NCBI GenBank assembly: GCA_004352715.1
Contig: SCFE01000003.1
Coordinates: 5,442,797-5,506,796, forward strand
Source of the DNA: Hofstenia miamia
Lineage: Eukaryota > Xenacoelomorpha > Acoela
Length of the DNA: 64,000 bases
Direction: 5' to 3'
Numbering within the stretch: the stretch's first letter is position 1; each line of letters begins with the position of its first letter. The notes below the pieces were generated by a model that did no database searches, was not told where the DNA came from, and saw only the letters and a program-made list of their open reading frames with translations. A program made the position numbers and the translations under genes. Positions 35,610 through 48,925 of the stretch are shown piece after piece.

Positions 35610-38600
35610 CCACACTCAATAAGTAATACTTCCGTATATCTACATGCGCGGCAATATATTATCAATATAAATAATTGCATTGATTAATTCTGAGGGAAGT
35701 TTTGGAAATACCAATTTGGAATCTCGTGAAAACAAGCCATTTAGAAATGTAAAAAATGTTAAAGGATTAAATATAAGTTTTCAAATTGGGAACTTAGAGG
35801 AAGCCACGCCTCCTTGCTTTCTACCCAATGACGTGTAGTCGATAATCAAAAATAAAGACAAATAATAAACAATCAAAAAACAAAATGAAATTCAAAGCAA
35901 TGATAAATAATAAGTAATTATTTCTAGCACTTAGAATAAAAAATTCATTGATTTCACTTAGTTTAGTTAAGTAAAAGAAAGATTAGGCTGCATTCACATA
36001 GAAAGCTTGCGATATCGCGCTTGATTTTAAACACATGTTTTAAGATAGATGCATTCACGCAGAACGCCAGCTTGTAATTGCAATCACCTGGAAAATTGAT
36101 ATTTCTCCGCGAATATTTTCATTAATTAGAGCTAACCAGCTTATATAATGTTGAACATATAGTTATCTACAATTGAATTAAATACTAAGGGAACAACTGA
36201 CGTTAAAATACTTTTCTGTAATTGATTTTTATACGCTTATTCGATTTTTTTTATTAAATACTTGTATGAAATTACTCAATAGGATACATTTACATATCAT
36301 TCATAGTATTCAACACAATTTACATCGTATTTAGGCTATATTTACCTAGCATTATTTTCTCAAAATTTTTTCGATGTTTGCCAAAGTGAATTTATATTTT
36401 CTTTTAACAAAAAAATATATTAAAATTTGTTTATGTGTACTATAGTTGGCTGCAAAAAAAATGAGACTAGAAGAAAGGCATATTACTTTTGAACTACTGA
36501 ACGTAACAACTCAAGAAAGGTAAGATTTTAAAGATACATTAAAGGACTATAAGTAAAAAGCATCAAAGTCTAATTTGTTTTCCTCCTGTAGAAATAACTT
36601 CATTCAAACTAACTGAAACTGATTTCATTAAATTGGACTTCATTTCAGATGTCAAAATGTGTTGACTTTCTTGGATTTTTTCTTTTAAATTGGATATATT
36701 TTTCGGATTTTTCTTCTCAACGTCATTTTTCAATATCTGCCACACGTTTTCGAGTGGAGAAAGATCAGCAGAACTTGGTTGCCATTGCAAAAACTGGATA
36801 TTATTCAACTGGATGGAGTATTCATCCACCATATAAAGCATCAGCATAAGGCATAAATTCAGCTATAATTTGGCAATAGCTTTGACTGTCGATTGTGGCT
36901 TTTCCGTCTAAAATTTTCAAATAAAACCCACGATAGGAAAGTGCTCCCCAAACCATAATTTTTTGGTCGAACTTTGGAACCGCTTTTGTTGGTCTTGGAC
37001 ATTTCTTTGACGACCACACTTGTACTTTGTTTCTGTGTAGTTGAAATACGCACTCATCAGTTATCCAAACATCTTCAAAAGTGTAGTCTTTCCAATCTTT
37101 CACGAAATTTAATCTTTTTTCTTGATGTTCTTTTGTAATCAGAAGTCGATTTTTTCTGCCAATTTTTGTAACTCCACTTTTTTTTCAGTGTTCGCTGAAC
37201 TGTGGTTTCATGCACAGAGATGTCGGCTTCAGTTTGAAGTCGGTTTGCAATTTTTTTGCCAGAAATAAAGGGATTTTTGAGAGCAATTGCGACTGTTTTC
37301 TGAATGAATTTCCCAATAATTTTTCGAGGGCGTCCACTTCCTTTTCTTCTTCTGAGAGATTCTCCTTGTCGAATTTTTTTCAGCTTTCGAAAATAAGTTG
37401 ATCGAGAAATTTGCGATGTCGCAAAGGCGTTTTCAAGCTGTTCCGACCTTTCCATTCCGAAGAAATCAAGTAGAAACTTTGCAAAGCAAAAAAATTTGTT
37501 TGGTAAGTGTTTTCCAATAATTACGAAGTACCAGTTTAATTAATTAACTTTTTTGTTTGACCATTTTAAAGTTCACAAAATTCTCGTTGTCTTATTTTTA
37601 TAGTTTTCCTCTAAACCGTCTCAATACGTTTCCACAAAGCGTGAAAAAATAGGTGTTCAGTCTCATTTTTTTGCAGCAAACTGTATAGGTCATGTGTATA
37701 AACATTTCATTTAGCAAATTTGCTAGAAATATATTAAATTACTGCATAATGATAAAGCATTACATATACATATGCATCTATTACCAAGTCGGCAGTTATA
37801 ACTATATTTCAAATGTAGGTGACCGGGAAACAATTTGGCGAAATTACGACCGCACCAAAGCGGTTTGAATATGTAGTTAGTTGATCATTCATAAACAATT
37901 GCATGTGTAGAGAATTAACTAAGCATTTAACCCAAATTGAACGTTACAATTTGTAAAGTAATTTTTTTTAATTATTCGTAATCGAAAGAGCCTTTGAAGC
38001 AGCTTTCTATAATAGGGCTGTTCACACGGGGCAGATGATCCGGTAAAAAGCGAATGATGCGGCTAGCCGCATTAAAGGCGTCTATACAAGAGCTCCGCAT
38101 TAGTAGGGGCATTACCTCGATTTAATTGCTCCTCCGGAGCAGAATTCACTCCTCCGTATCAAGCCGTATTAGTGATAGAAAAACAACTTATCAATCAGTT
38201 TGTTTGCCTTTTTCAATCGTCATTGGCTTTCTACCTTGTATGTAACCAATTAGAATTCACCAAACGAAATATATTTTACTAAAGCGGACAACGTGTAAAC
38301 CCTGATTAATAAAATCTATAAAAAACATTTTGATCAACAAATGGTGCCGTATTAGCTAATGCGCCGAATTTAGCTCCTCCGCATCTCGTGTAAACGGAGG
38401 TAATGAATCGAGTTCAAAAAAACACACTAAAGCAGTTTTGAGAAGTTGTTTGTTTGCGTCCATCTTATTGCCAAAGAATTTAATTATATTGTGGATTTAT
38501 TATAATGACAGTCTTCCTTCCAAATGTAATTGTTTGTAAATCATAATTAATATTTTTAACATGCCAATAAACTAGTCTTGAATACAGCAAATAATAAATG

Positions 38601-41600
38601 TATTCAAGGCTTACGCATTATTTTCTGACGGGGAGGACGTCTTAATCATTACCAATAGGGGTTCGAAGCACCGCAAAAAATTTTGAAAATATTAAGAAAT
38701 GAGACCCTAAAAAATGCATTACCCGACCTTAGATTTTAAACTTTTCATTTTTTACGGAAAAATTTTTGATTTAGCCGGTCAAAATCACTTTTGAATACCT
38801 CACGGGGAACATTCTACCATGCCCCCCCCCCTGCATACGCCACTGAATGTATTGACTAAACTAAAAAACTAGAATGTAGCGTCTGCAAAAAGAGATATTC
38901 AAGATGCACATAAGCATATAAGCAAATTTAACCGAAACACACAATATTGAATTTTTTTTAATGAATTTAAAATATTCAGGGATGTTACATTTCATATTTT
39001 CAATTTAAACATAATATTACCATTAACAAAAAAAGTTCATTCCGTATAGATTAAGTAAATTTATAAGACCATAATATTAGAACCATGCAACAGTATAAAA
39101 CTACATGTAGTATTATTTAAATATGATTTTAAGAAATTGCTTAATAACAGTTTTGGTACAAAATAATATGTAATTTAACATGTTTAAAATCACATTTACA
39201 ATATTTTACAATCGCGCACTTGCGCTCTTTCTGTGTGAATAGAACTATCCTTGAACATGTGGTAGAAAATATCGCTAGCTCTAGACTTTAATTAGGTTTG
39301 CGATAAATATGTGTGAATGCTCTCTCAGTAACTCAACTGTTTAAATCTCAAGCTCGCACAATCGCGCTGTGTGAACACCCTGGCTGTAATACTTTGCTAG
39401 AAAATATCGCAATCTCTCTGTGTGAATATCTAAGATTTAAAGCTAGCGCAAGCTCGCTTTCTGTGCGAATGACAAAAGCTCGCTCTAGCAAGCAATCATA
39501 ATGCTCGATATAATTGGTTTAGCAAGGAAAGTTGTATCGTTTGCGCGGGGCCTAAGGTTGAGACATTGCGCAACCAGATATTTATGAAGTCATCAAAAGC
39601 AAAAGGGACGTCTTATGATTATTATAATTGGTGAAGCCGTTGAATTCACACATCAAATTACCAATCAAGCGAAAATGAATGAAACAGTCCTAACCCCTAA
39701 CATCTTCATCCCAATATCTGTGATTGGTCGTAATCCTATTGCAATTATGAAAAAAATAGAAGCAAAAGAGAATATACAATGAACAATGTGAAACCCTTAG
39801 TTAAATAAATTACTTAAACGTCATATTTAGTTTTGCTACATCTATAGGAAATAATCAAGTCTATACTTCAATTTTAAAAGCAAAGAATGATTAAACTTAA
39901 TTAGTCAGTCATAAATAAATAGTGCTAAGCTTCAATTATAAGTGGACATCTGACGACGTAATAGGTCACCTGCCAAATCCGTTTTTAAAACTGCTTTTAA
40001 TCTTTAAACTAGCATATTAAAGATTTAACATTTTCATCGCTGAGAAAATGTGTATACTTCATAATTCATAATTTTAAAGGATTGATCAAGATCGATATGT
40101 AAATCATTTCGTTTTATAGATTACTTCAGATTTGATACCATAAAAATCATTGCCCTATGTAAAATAGACGAAAAAATCAAATATGAAATTAAAGCTCGAT
40201 TGTGAATTTGTGCTAAGGATAAGCTTACAAATTGACATATTAAGCCTAATCACTAAGCAAGCACGTGCACACTATTATAATTGCACCAAACGCACTGTTT
40301 CCGTTTCCTCATAATAATTCTCATTCGTACGTTGACTTGATGTACATGTGCTTTCCAATCGTAATCGTAATGAGCGCACATCACTATTTGTATTATTGAA
40401 AACACAGGATACGTCAAGCAGGAATTAAAGACACCTAGTTCTACGAGTACAAACGGAAATGTATGCAAACAAAAGTATTTTTGGATAATAAAACCACTCT
40501 TGTATTACAACAACCTTTCCACCCGGAAGTCAATTATTCATGCATGTAAGTAAATATGCAATTTTCCGACATCACCTTCATTTCAGTCTATTTTCAATGG
40601 ATTTAAAAACTAGCGTCTAATTGGTGTCACACCTTTACAAACTCGACCGTTCATCAAAACTTCCTTTGGGAGAACTTGTTGGTCTCTTAGAAGCACATGA
40701 TGACGTAAAAATAATGTCTGAAACTCCGTACTCAACTGGACCTGCAAATTTATACCTTTAAAAGGTTCACCATACACCAAGATACACCAATACGCCGATC
40801 AATAAAGAAAATCGCGCAACTATTTAAGATGTTTTGTTGCAGCTAAAATTTAAATATTGTATTAATTTGCTTTTCCCCATTTGATTCTGCCTAGTCCCAA
40901 TTTCACTCTGCTTAGTCCTAATTTGAATCTGAAATTGCTTCTGAAGAAACGTTGTTAAAAGTGGAAGAGTCTCCTTTGATTCTCCAGCAGACATCCACGT
41001 TGTTTTTCTTTGCAAAAGTGGCTTTATCATATTCGTTGAGCAACGAAAACAATTCGTCAAATTTTCTTCATCAAAATGTGACCATAAGGATTATCTGAAA
41101 AAAGATAGTTGTTTGATGATGCAGGCATTTTTAGTTGGTTGGCAAACTGTGAGGCTGCAACTAGCCTCTACAACTGAAAGTCTTCAAATCATTTGAATAA
41201 GGATGTTCCCTGAGCAACTGTACAGCTGACGAAAATATATACTTACGTAATCTAAAAGTTCAGATTGCAAAATATCTGAAAAACAACATGGAACGGTGAA
41301 CCCAAGAGTGATGGTTAAAATAATTTCCAAAGAACAAACACTTCTCGATGCCACAATTATTTCAATATGTCAAGAAAATATTGAGAAAAATTTGTGCCCT
41401 GCGATATAACAGTATAAATACGCAGAGAAAGTAAAATCAAAATCCAAAAGAAAATCTACCCACTAAATTCATTGACTAAAAGAAATTATGAACAACGAGT
41501 CGAATTTCGAAATATTTGATTCTTTTTCACAACCAAAATTCGTTAGGAAAATATCAAACAGAGAATCAATTCTTCGCAAATAGACTATGGGTCTACGTAT

Positions 41601-44600
41601 CCAAATATGTAATTTGAAATCCCATTTTTTCTCGACACATCAAAAAACTGGTGTTCTACCAGCATAATAGACTCCAAGCAAAAAATACATAATGGGGACA
41701 ACCACTGTATAATTCAGGAACAAATACTTTTCTGAAAATCATTCATATTTAAATCTAACCTCAACCGGAGTACGTATACTTATACATAAATGAAAGTATC
41801 TCGACATAACTTCTAAAACTATGGTTGACGTTTGAATAGAAATCAATTTTGCGGGATTTGTTTAAAACTTTGCAGTGTTAGATAGGCTGTGTCAAATCCC
41901 ACCATATTCACAATGAGTGGTCAAAAACACTCATTTGACATTTGCAAAGGTTTATATTTTGATAGTGTTGGAAAGGAGCAAATTCCGGACTACCTACCGC
42001 ACTGCATCGCCAATCCGTTTTAAAACATTACTCAACAAATCCTATAACCAAAAAACCTCACATTCACCATTGTAATAAGGACCATTGTTCTCAAATACAA
42101 ATTATGAAATAATTGAGATGTTTATAGCAAATGGTAAAGCCGTAAACAACAGATTTGAGCACACATTGAAATTCCTATAAGAATCAAAGAGTTAAAGGGA
42201 TTAGTACAAACGTCCATTCCCCATAAATAATAGATAAAATGCTCGACAAACTTACCAAAAAGTACGGCTGTACAACTTAAAACTTTGTATTCGGAGCAAC
42301 TCGAAGCAAATGAAAAGAAAGCAGTACACAACAAAGTGGCGAGAACAGGAAGGTAGGACTTGTACATTGACTTCATTACGATTTCTTCGACATTAGATTT
42401 TTGACAATCCCGCCATTGGTTCAGAACTGCGGTTGAAAGATATAAGACTGCTCGCATGAATATAACTAAATGTGAAATGAATTATTTAAATGAAATAAAA
42501 TGGACAAAACGCATAGAGGTAATGCGATCGTTCATTGAATAAATTAAAGGGAGGCTATCATGTATTCAATTAGCAATTAAAGATTTTAGTCAAACTATTT
42601 GAAACATGTGCTAACAACACACGAGGCTTCGGAGGAGGCATCTGGGGCCCTGCACCCATCCACCTTTTTTATTATTTTTGAATTTTTTCAAAATATTTTT
42701 ATACAGAAATGTAAAGTGACGAGTACATAAAATTTTCTAATTAGACAAATACATGAATTCTAGTTTGTAAAAAGTTATAGAAGGCGGTTTCCATTTGGCA
42801 TAGAATGCATTGTCAGCTACAGAAAAGACACCGATTTCGCAAGAAAATGTGAAGGTGCTTCCGTTTTAAAAATTCTAAAGCCGTGTTTGTCTGACAAACA
42901 CATGACATACAAAATTAACTGTAGAAAGCGTGTGTAAGTTGACAGCTGCATTGTCCAATTGCTATAAATTTGTAAATACAATGCATGAATATTTTTTCAA
43001 ATAACTTTTTTGGCTAAGCAATCTTAGTGTGAGTAATGGAAACTTAAATATGAGGTTAATTCACGTAAAAAACCCACACTTATTTTAAATTTGTTCATTT
43101 GTTAAAATTTTTTCAGCTAGCCGAATATATTTTTCCAATACAAGTTTTCTAATTTTGATTAAAAATTATTAGCCAATTGTTATTCTACATATTTTATGGT
43201 ATTAGACATACAAATTTTCCTTTCTTAATCAAAGTAACACTTAGTTATAATCTTAGGCACACTATCCAATGAATGTTCATTATTTAATCAAAATACCAAG
43301 GTGGTCGAATACATATTTCCAGTACTGTATTTGAATTTCAAAAAATCAACTCTCTTACCTCATTAAGAGGCCAAAAACTGAGGAGATGGATTTTATGATT
43401 TTATATTCCAAAAGATAATTCTAAGAATATTTCAACATACGAGTACAAAATCCATTATCTTATTATCTGGCATATGTGCAATGATTCGAAAAAGTTTGTT
43501 ACTAAAAAATCAATTTTCAATTATACAGTAGTGTTTGCATAAATTCAACTTACTTGGTGCATCATCGGTGAGTTGATATTACTCAAAGTTGACAATAAAA
43601 AAATTCGTTTAATTTCAACTTTTATTAAATAATGAAAAAAAGTTGACATTATCCGAATACTTTAACATTAATTCAACAAAAGAAGTCTGCTTTGGCAGTT
43701 TAACGCATTTCGTTGTCTCTTTTTTCAATAACAATTAATTTGCGCCTTTAGTCAAGGTCCTCCAGATGAACCATCCCGTCTTCCAAATTCGCAAAAAGGG
43801 TGTTCATGTTCAGTGCACAAAAGCGGATTTAATTGAAACATTGGGTTGCTCTAATATGCTTTCATCATCTTTCATTCGGTTTTGGACTCTCTCCTCATGA
43901 TTGACTCTGGTTTGAGCAAGCCATTCACCAACTGTTACGTAATTGTCTGAACCATAAAGGCCTTCCTATATGGCTGTTTCGTCGCCAACAGTAAAGACTT
44001 CTGGATCCTTCTCGTCTTCCTGGATAAACTCAATGTGCTTAAAGCAATTAGCAATAGTCTATTTGGTCACATCACATTCTCCCATTGGCGCTTAAACATA
44101 CATAATGCATGGAGTAAATTCATTTGGTGCTGGGTTCCTGATTTATGGATTGTAGACGATGTCAAACAAAATCTCTGCAATAAAAATCTGAGATTTTTAT
44201 TCACGGCAGCGTCCTTTGCTTGAGAATGGGAAGCCGTATTCGGGGGGAGGAGAGTATAAGCGAATATTCGTTACCCCTGGGATTTGAGCCAAACAATTGG
44301 CTAATGTAAGAACAATATTACAGTATTCGCTTTCAACTCAAGATCCAGATTTTTCATATACTGTCGGAAAATTTCTGACGTCATCCAAGACTTCTCTAGG
44401 GCAAATCTTTACGCACACGCGAAGTTTGATGTATTACACATCTGAAAACCGCTGCGGGCAGCTGTAAACCCAGAGATAAATAGCTATTGTAAAAGCGGAA
44501 GTTGATATTATGCAATCAGATGACGTATGGAACACAGAAATTAGTTGAAATTAAGCGAATTTGACATACAAGTTGACATTGAACGCATTTTTCCAATCCT

Positions 44601-47600
44601 TTGAGAAAAGTGAAAGCGGCTCAGTTGATAATATGCAAATGTTTCTAATATGCGAGTTGAAATTATCCAAATACTACTGTATTTCTTTAATTGTTGTATT
44701 TATATAATACAGCCTGACTTAATTATACGTCTTCAGAATTCTGATTTTTGTATACTATTCTAGGAATTAAATAAAAAACATCAAAAAATAAAAAATATTG
44801 CAGTTTGAATGTAGTATCACCATATCGTGCTTTTAAAAAATAAGACTAAACTAGCGTACAGATCTACAACTTTGCTCACAAAATTTAATGAGGTTGTCAG
44901 AAAAAGTTGTAAATGTGAGCGCAAAAAAATGTTGTTGTCAACAATGTTTTCAGAGTTAAATCGATTCTACTTTGGCTGACAACTTTTTGAGAGATAATGA
45001 GATTGACAACAAAGTTTCAAGTGTAAACGAATTCTGAGTGTTTATCATTAACTAAAGAATAACAAAACAAGCAGCTTATACTGTAAATTATTCCGGTTGG
45101 TTGCAAGCATTTAATTACAAATTAGTGTGCGATACCCACTTCGCGCATTATTTCATTAATAAGCATGTACATGTAGTCGATCTATAAAGAAACGCACTTG
45201 ATACACTTTACATTAAGCGTTCAGTGGGTGAAATAATATCCCGCAGATAGCTTTGTGTTTCCACAAAAAGCAACGTCCAATTACAATTAACTCGCGGATT
45301 ACGGCTACGTCACTGTTTCAAAACCAAGGATTTTGAAACGATTCTTTCTTCATTTAAATTTGGAGTGACTAAAACACCTCAACCTCAAAACGTCCATAAA
45401 AATTCAGATATACTTTCTTTGTCGGTCTTTCTTACACGAGGAAACATGTTCCTGAATATGTCAAGATTTATTTGGCAAGTAAGGACAGGAGCGTGGGTGT
45501 GTTGACATCGTTATACTATCAGTTACTCACCACTTTTGCAATGCCATAACTGCAAGACAGTGATATGCTGCAAGCAGGGCTCTTTATTGGTTTTGGGAAA
45601 CTGATAATGAGGACGATATTTCTTTAGTGGATTTTAATCAAGGAGATTCTCCTGATAATTTTGAAAACATAGTTGATATTGATGTAACTGAATCAGGAAA
45701 TTTCATTGAAAAAGAAACATCAATGCGTGACTTTTAAGTTGTTTCGAGCTCCTCAACTGATTACTATTTAACTTCCCTATCTGGGCGCCAGTGGAGAGAA
45801 TTATCATGAAAGACTAATTCTGGAAGAATGCTAATGTTTTACTAAGAGGCCTGGAGTAGCATCAGGAATTCACCCACAAAGTAAACGAGAATTATTTGTT
45901 TATGTCGATGAAATTTTTGAATTAGCTGTGCAATACACAGTGCAAGACTAGTAGTATCCAACTATGTTCATCAATATGAACTTCTAAAATCATGGAGGTC
46001 TACAACTAGAGCTGAAATGGAAGCCTTTATAGGGATTACTAGTCATTGCTGGAGCGCCAAATGCTTCTACATTGTCAAAATTGCCATTAATTGCAAAATA
46101 AGATTGATACTATATTTTGCTGACACATTTGTATAATGTTCTTAACATTAGTAGATTAGAGCTCTTATAGATGTCATTACAAATCATCAGCCATCAGTTA
46201 GTCGTTATCATTAAACATTTATGTATTGTGTAAAGTATATAACTAAGAAAAAATTCAACAGAAAGCAATATTTTTTTCTACTGCAATAACACTCAAGTTT
46301 TGAAGCCAAGAAAAACTGTATTATCATTTTAAAATGTGTGGCGAGCTCATACACCCCAAAGGAAATCAGAGGTAGTACTTTTTCCGTAATCCGCGGGTTA
46401 AAAGGAAATCCGAAGTTATTGTTAACATTCTATTGAAATTTCGAATCCTAGATCAGAATTAAAATTTTAGGGTCATTAGTGTTTACTAAATTGCATTTAA
46501 AGTTAATTGCTAATCAACATATATGTCGATAAAAAACTGTTTTGTCTTTACAATATAACAAACATTTGCTCATTAATATTTACGAAATAAACAGGTGAAA
46601 ACAACTACTTGTATAGACAGACTGCAGGCTTAATGCTTTGGAGTACGAAATAAACTCCACGTTATCAGCCACTAGAGGTAAATTCGTGCATATTGTCATT
46701 AACTTTGTTAATTAAACGAAATCATTTTGATTTTGACCGCTTTACTTTCGAATTACAATATATTATTTTGAAAATTTTAATTGAATCTAAAGCAAAAGTT
46801 GTGAAAAAAGTTGTAGGTCTGAACGCGATAAAATTTTGTTGCGAATATTTGAATTCCCAAAAAGTTGTGAACAAAGTTGCAGGTTTGAACGCTATTTAAG
46901 GGAAAACTTACAATATGGCTGAGAATATATTTTTGTTAAACAAAAGACTTCCTAAAAGCCTGTCTTAACTTCACGATCTAATCGTGTTGGTAAGACGCAG
47001 CTCAAACTTTGTTACCCGAGTGTCACAAATTTGTGGAATGCAAAACTTGTCTTAACTACACGACTTAATCGGGCCGACAAGTCGGATGGTTCCGTCTTAA
47101 CTACTTAACTAAATCGGCAAGACTTTTTGAATGTATCAATGAGTATTAATATTTAAATAAATATCATAGGTTCGCATAGACACGATTTATTGTATGAATA
47201 GTTGGGTTTGATATTTAATAAAATAAGTCAATAATTTTTCGTATTGATGAGAAGGAATTTACGCTTGTTAATTATTTATTATTCACAAATGACATCATAA
47301 ATACAAATCGAGCACTAAGCAGGCCATGGTACTACCGACATTTAGAAACTACTAGCATGAGCTTCAATGGCTGTAATTGATAGAGGACCAAACAGAAATA
47401 ATCTATATTGTTTGTGGATTGTGTTAATTTTTTGGGTTTCAATATAAAGCATGTACGTTTTTATAATATATTTATCAATATCTGTGTTTCTTTATACAGT
47501 ACTGGCCAAAAGTTTAGGAACAGTAACCTGTCTAAAGCTTGTTTTATGCTATTTTCTGGAAACTGTAAAATTCCTGGAATTCCCAATTTTTTTTAGAATT

Positions 47601-48889
47601 TACAACAGATTCATTTAGCCAATCAAATTAACACAACTTTAGATTTACACACAATACATTTTCACTGAAAAAGCACTATTATTATAGTTTGAAATATGGT
47701 CCGTGGAAGTGAAATTTCATCAACAAAGCGTGCTCAAATTCATATCTTGTACGAGGAGGGGTACAATTATCGCGTTATAGCTGTTAGAATGGGCATGTCT
47801 GTATCTTTGGTATCCAGAAGTGTTACTCGCTATCAGCAACTGCAAAAATTTTCCTCTCGCAAACGGTGTGGAAGACCAAAAGNNNNNNNNNNNNNNNNNN
47901 NNNNNNNNNNNNNNNNNNNNNNNNNNNNNNNNNNNNNNNNNNNNNNNNNNNNNNNNNNNNNNNNCATTCTCTTCATCTTCTGAAGTCAAAGCAAATCTAG
48001 ATGCGGTAGTGCAGAATGTATCAAGCGCACCATTAGACGTCGATTGAATACTACCTTTGACTTTCCATCGTGCAAACTGGCAGCCAAACCCCGATTGACT
48101 TCAAAGAACATTCGAGACCGGTTGCACTTCTTCAGGCAATACCAACACTACACTCCTGAGACGTGGCATCAAGTCATGTTTAGTGACGCATCCAAGATTT
48201 GCCAGTTTACATCATACCGGCCACACGTTCGACGACCAAGAAACCAAAGATTCAACACGCGCTACACGCAACAAACTGTCCGCTCAGCACCTTCCATGAT
48301 GATTTGGGGTGCTATAACTGCGAATGGGCGTGCTGGTCTGCATTTTGTTCCTCACCGAGACAGTCACAGCCAAGGCCTACATTAAAATAATTCAGGGGAA
48401 AGTTCCCATGTTTATGCAGCTTCGCGGAACATCTGTACTACAACAAGATGGTGCTCCTTGCCACAGCGCCAAAGTTGTGAAACAGTGGATTGCATCACAA
48501 GACTTTCGGCTGCTTGAGAACTGGTCGGGAAACTTCCCAGACCTCAACATCATAAAAATTGCTGGCATCACATCAAAAACTGTCTGAGGAAGCGCCAATG
48601 CATATCACTCGACGATCTGAGGGAGCAAATTAAAGTGGCATGGTGCAAAGAGATTACTGATGATTATTGTAGAAAGCTGGTCGAGTCAAATCGCATTGCT
48701 GTGTGTTTGGATTATAATGGCGGACATACAAAATATTAGTGAGTTTTTCTGAATTAACAATTTACTTTCTACACGGTGTTATCATATTGTTTCTACATTG
48801 GGCTATTATATTGTTTCTACATAGCGTTTTTTAGTGTAAAATACAAAAATTTCTAAATTTGGAAAGTGTTCCCAAACTTTTGGCCAGTA

Positions 48890-48925
<36 letters not shown>

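Noticed and set aside
40253-41060. Two minus-strand frames of 71 and 78 codons
   Set aside because: No homology pattern, no splice context, and composition like the background.
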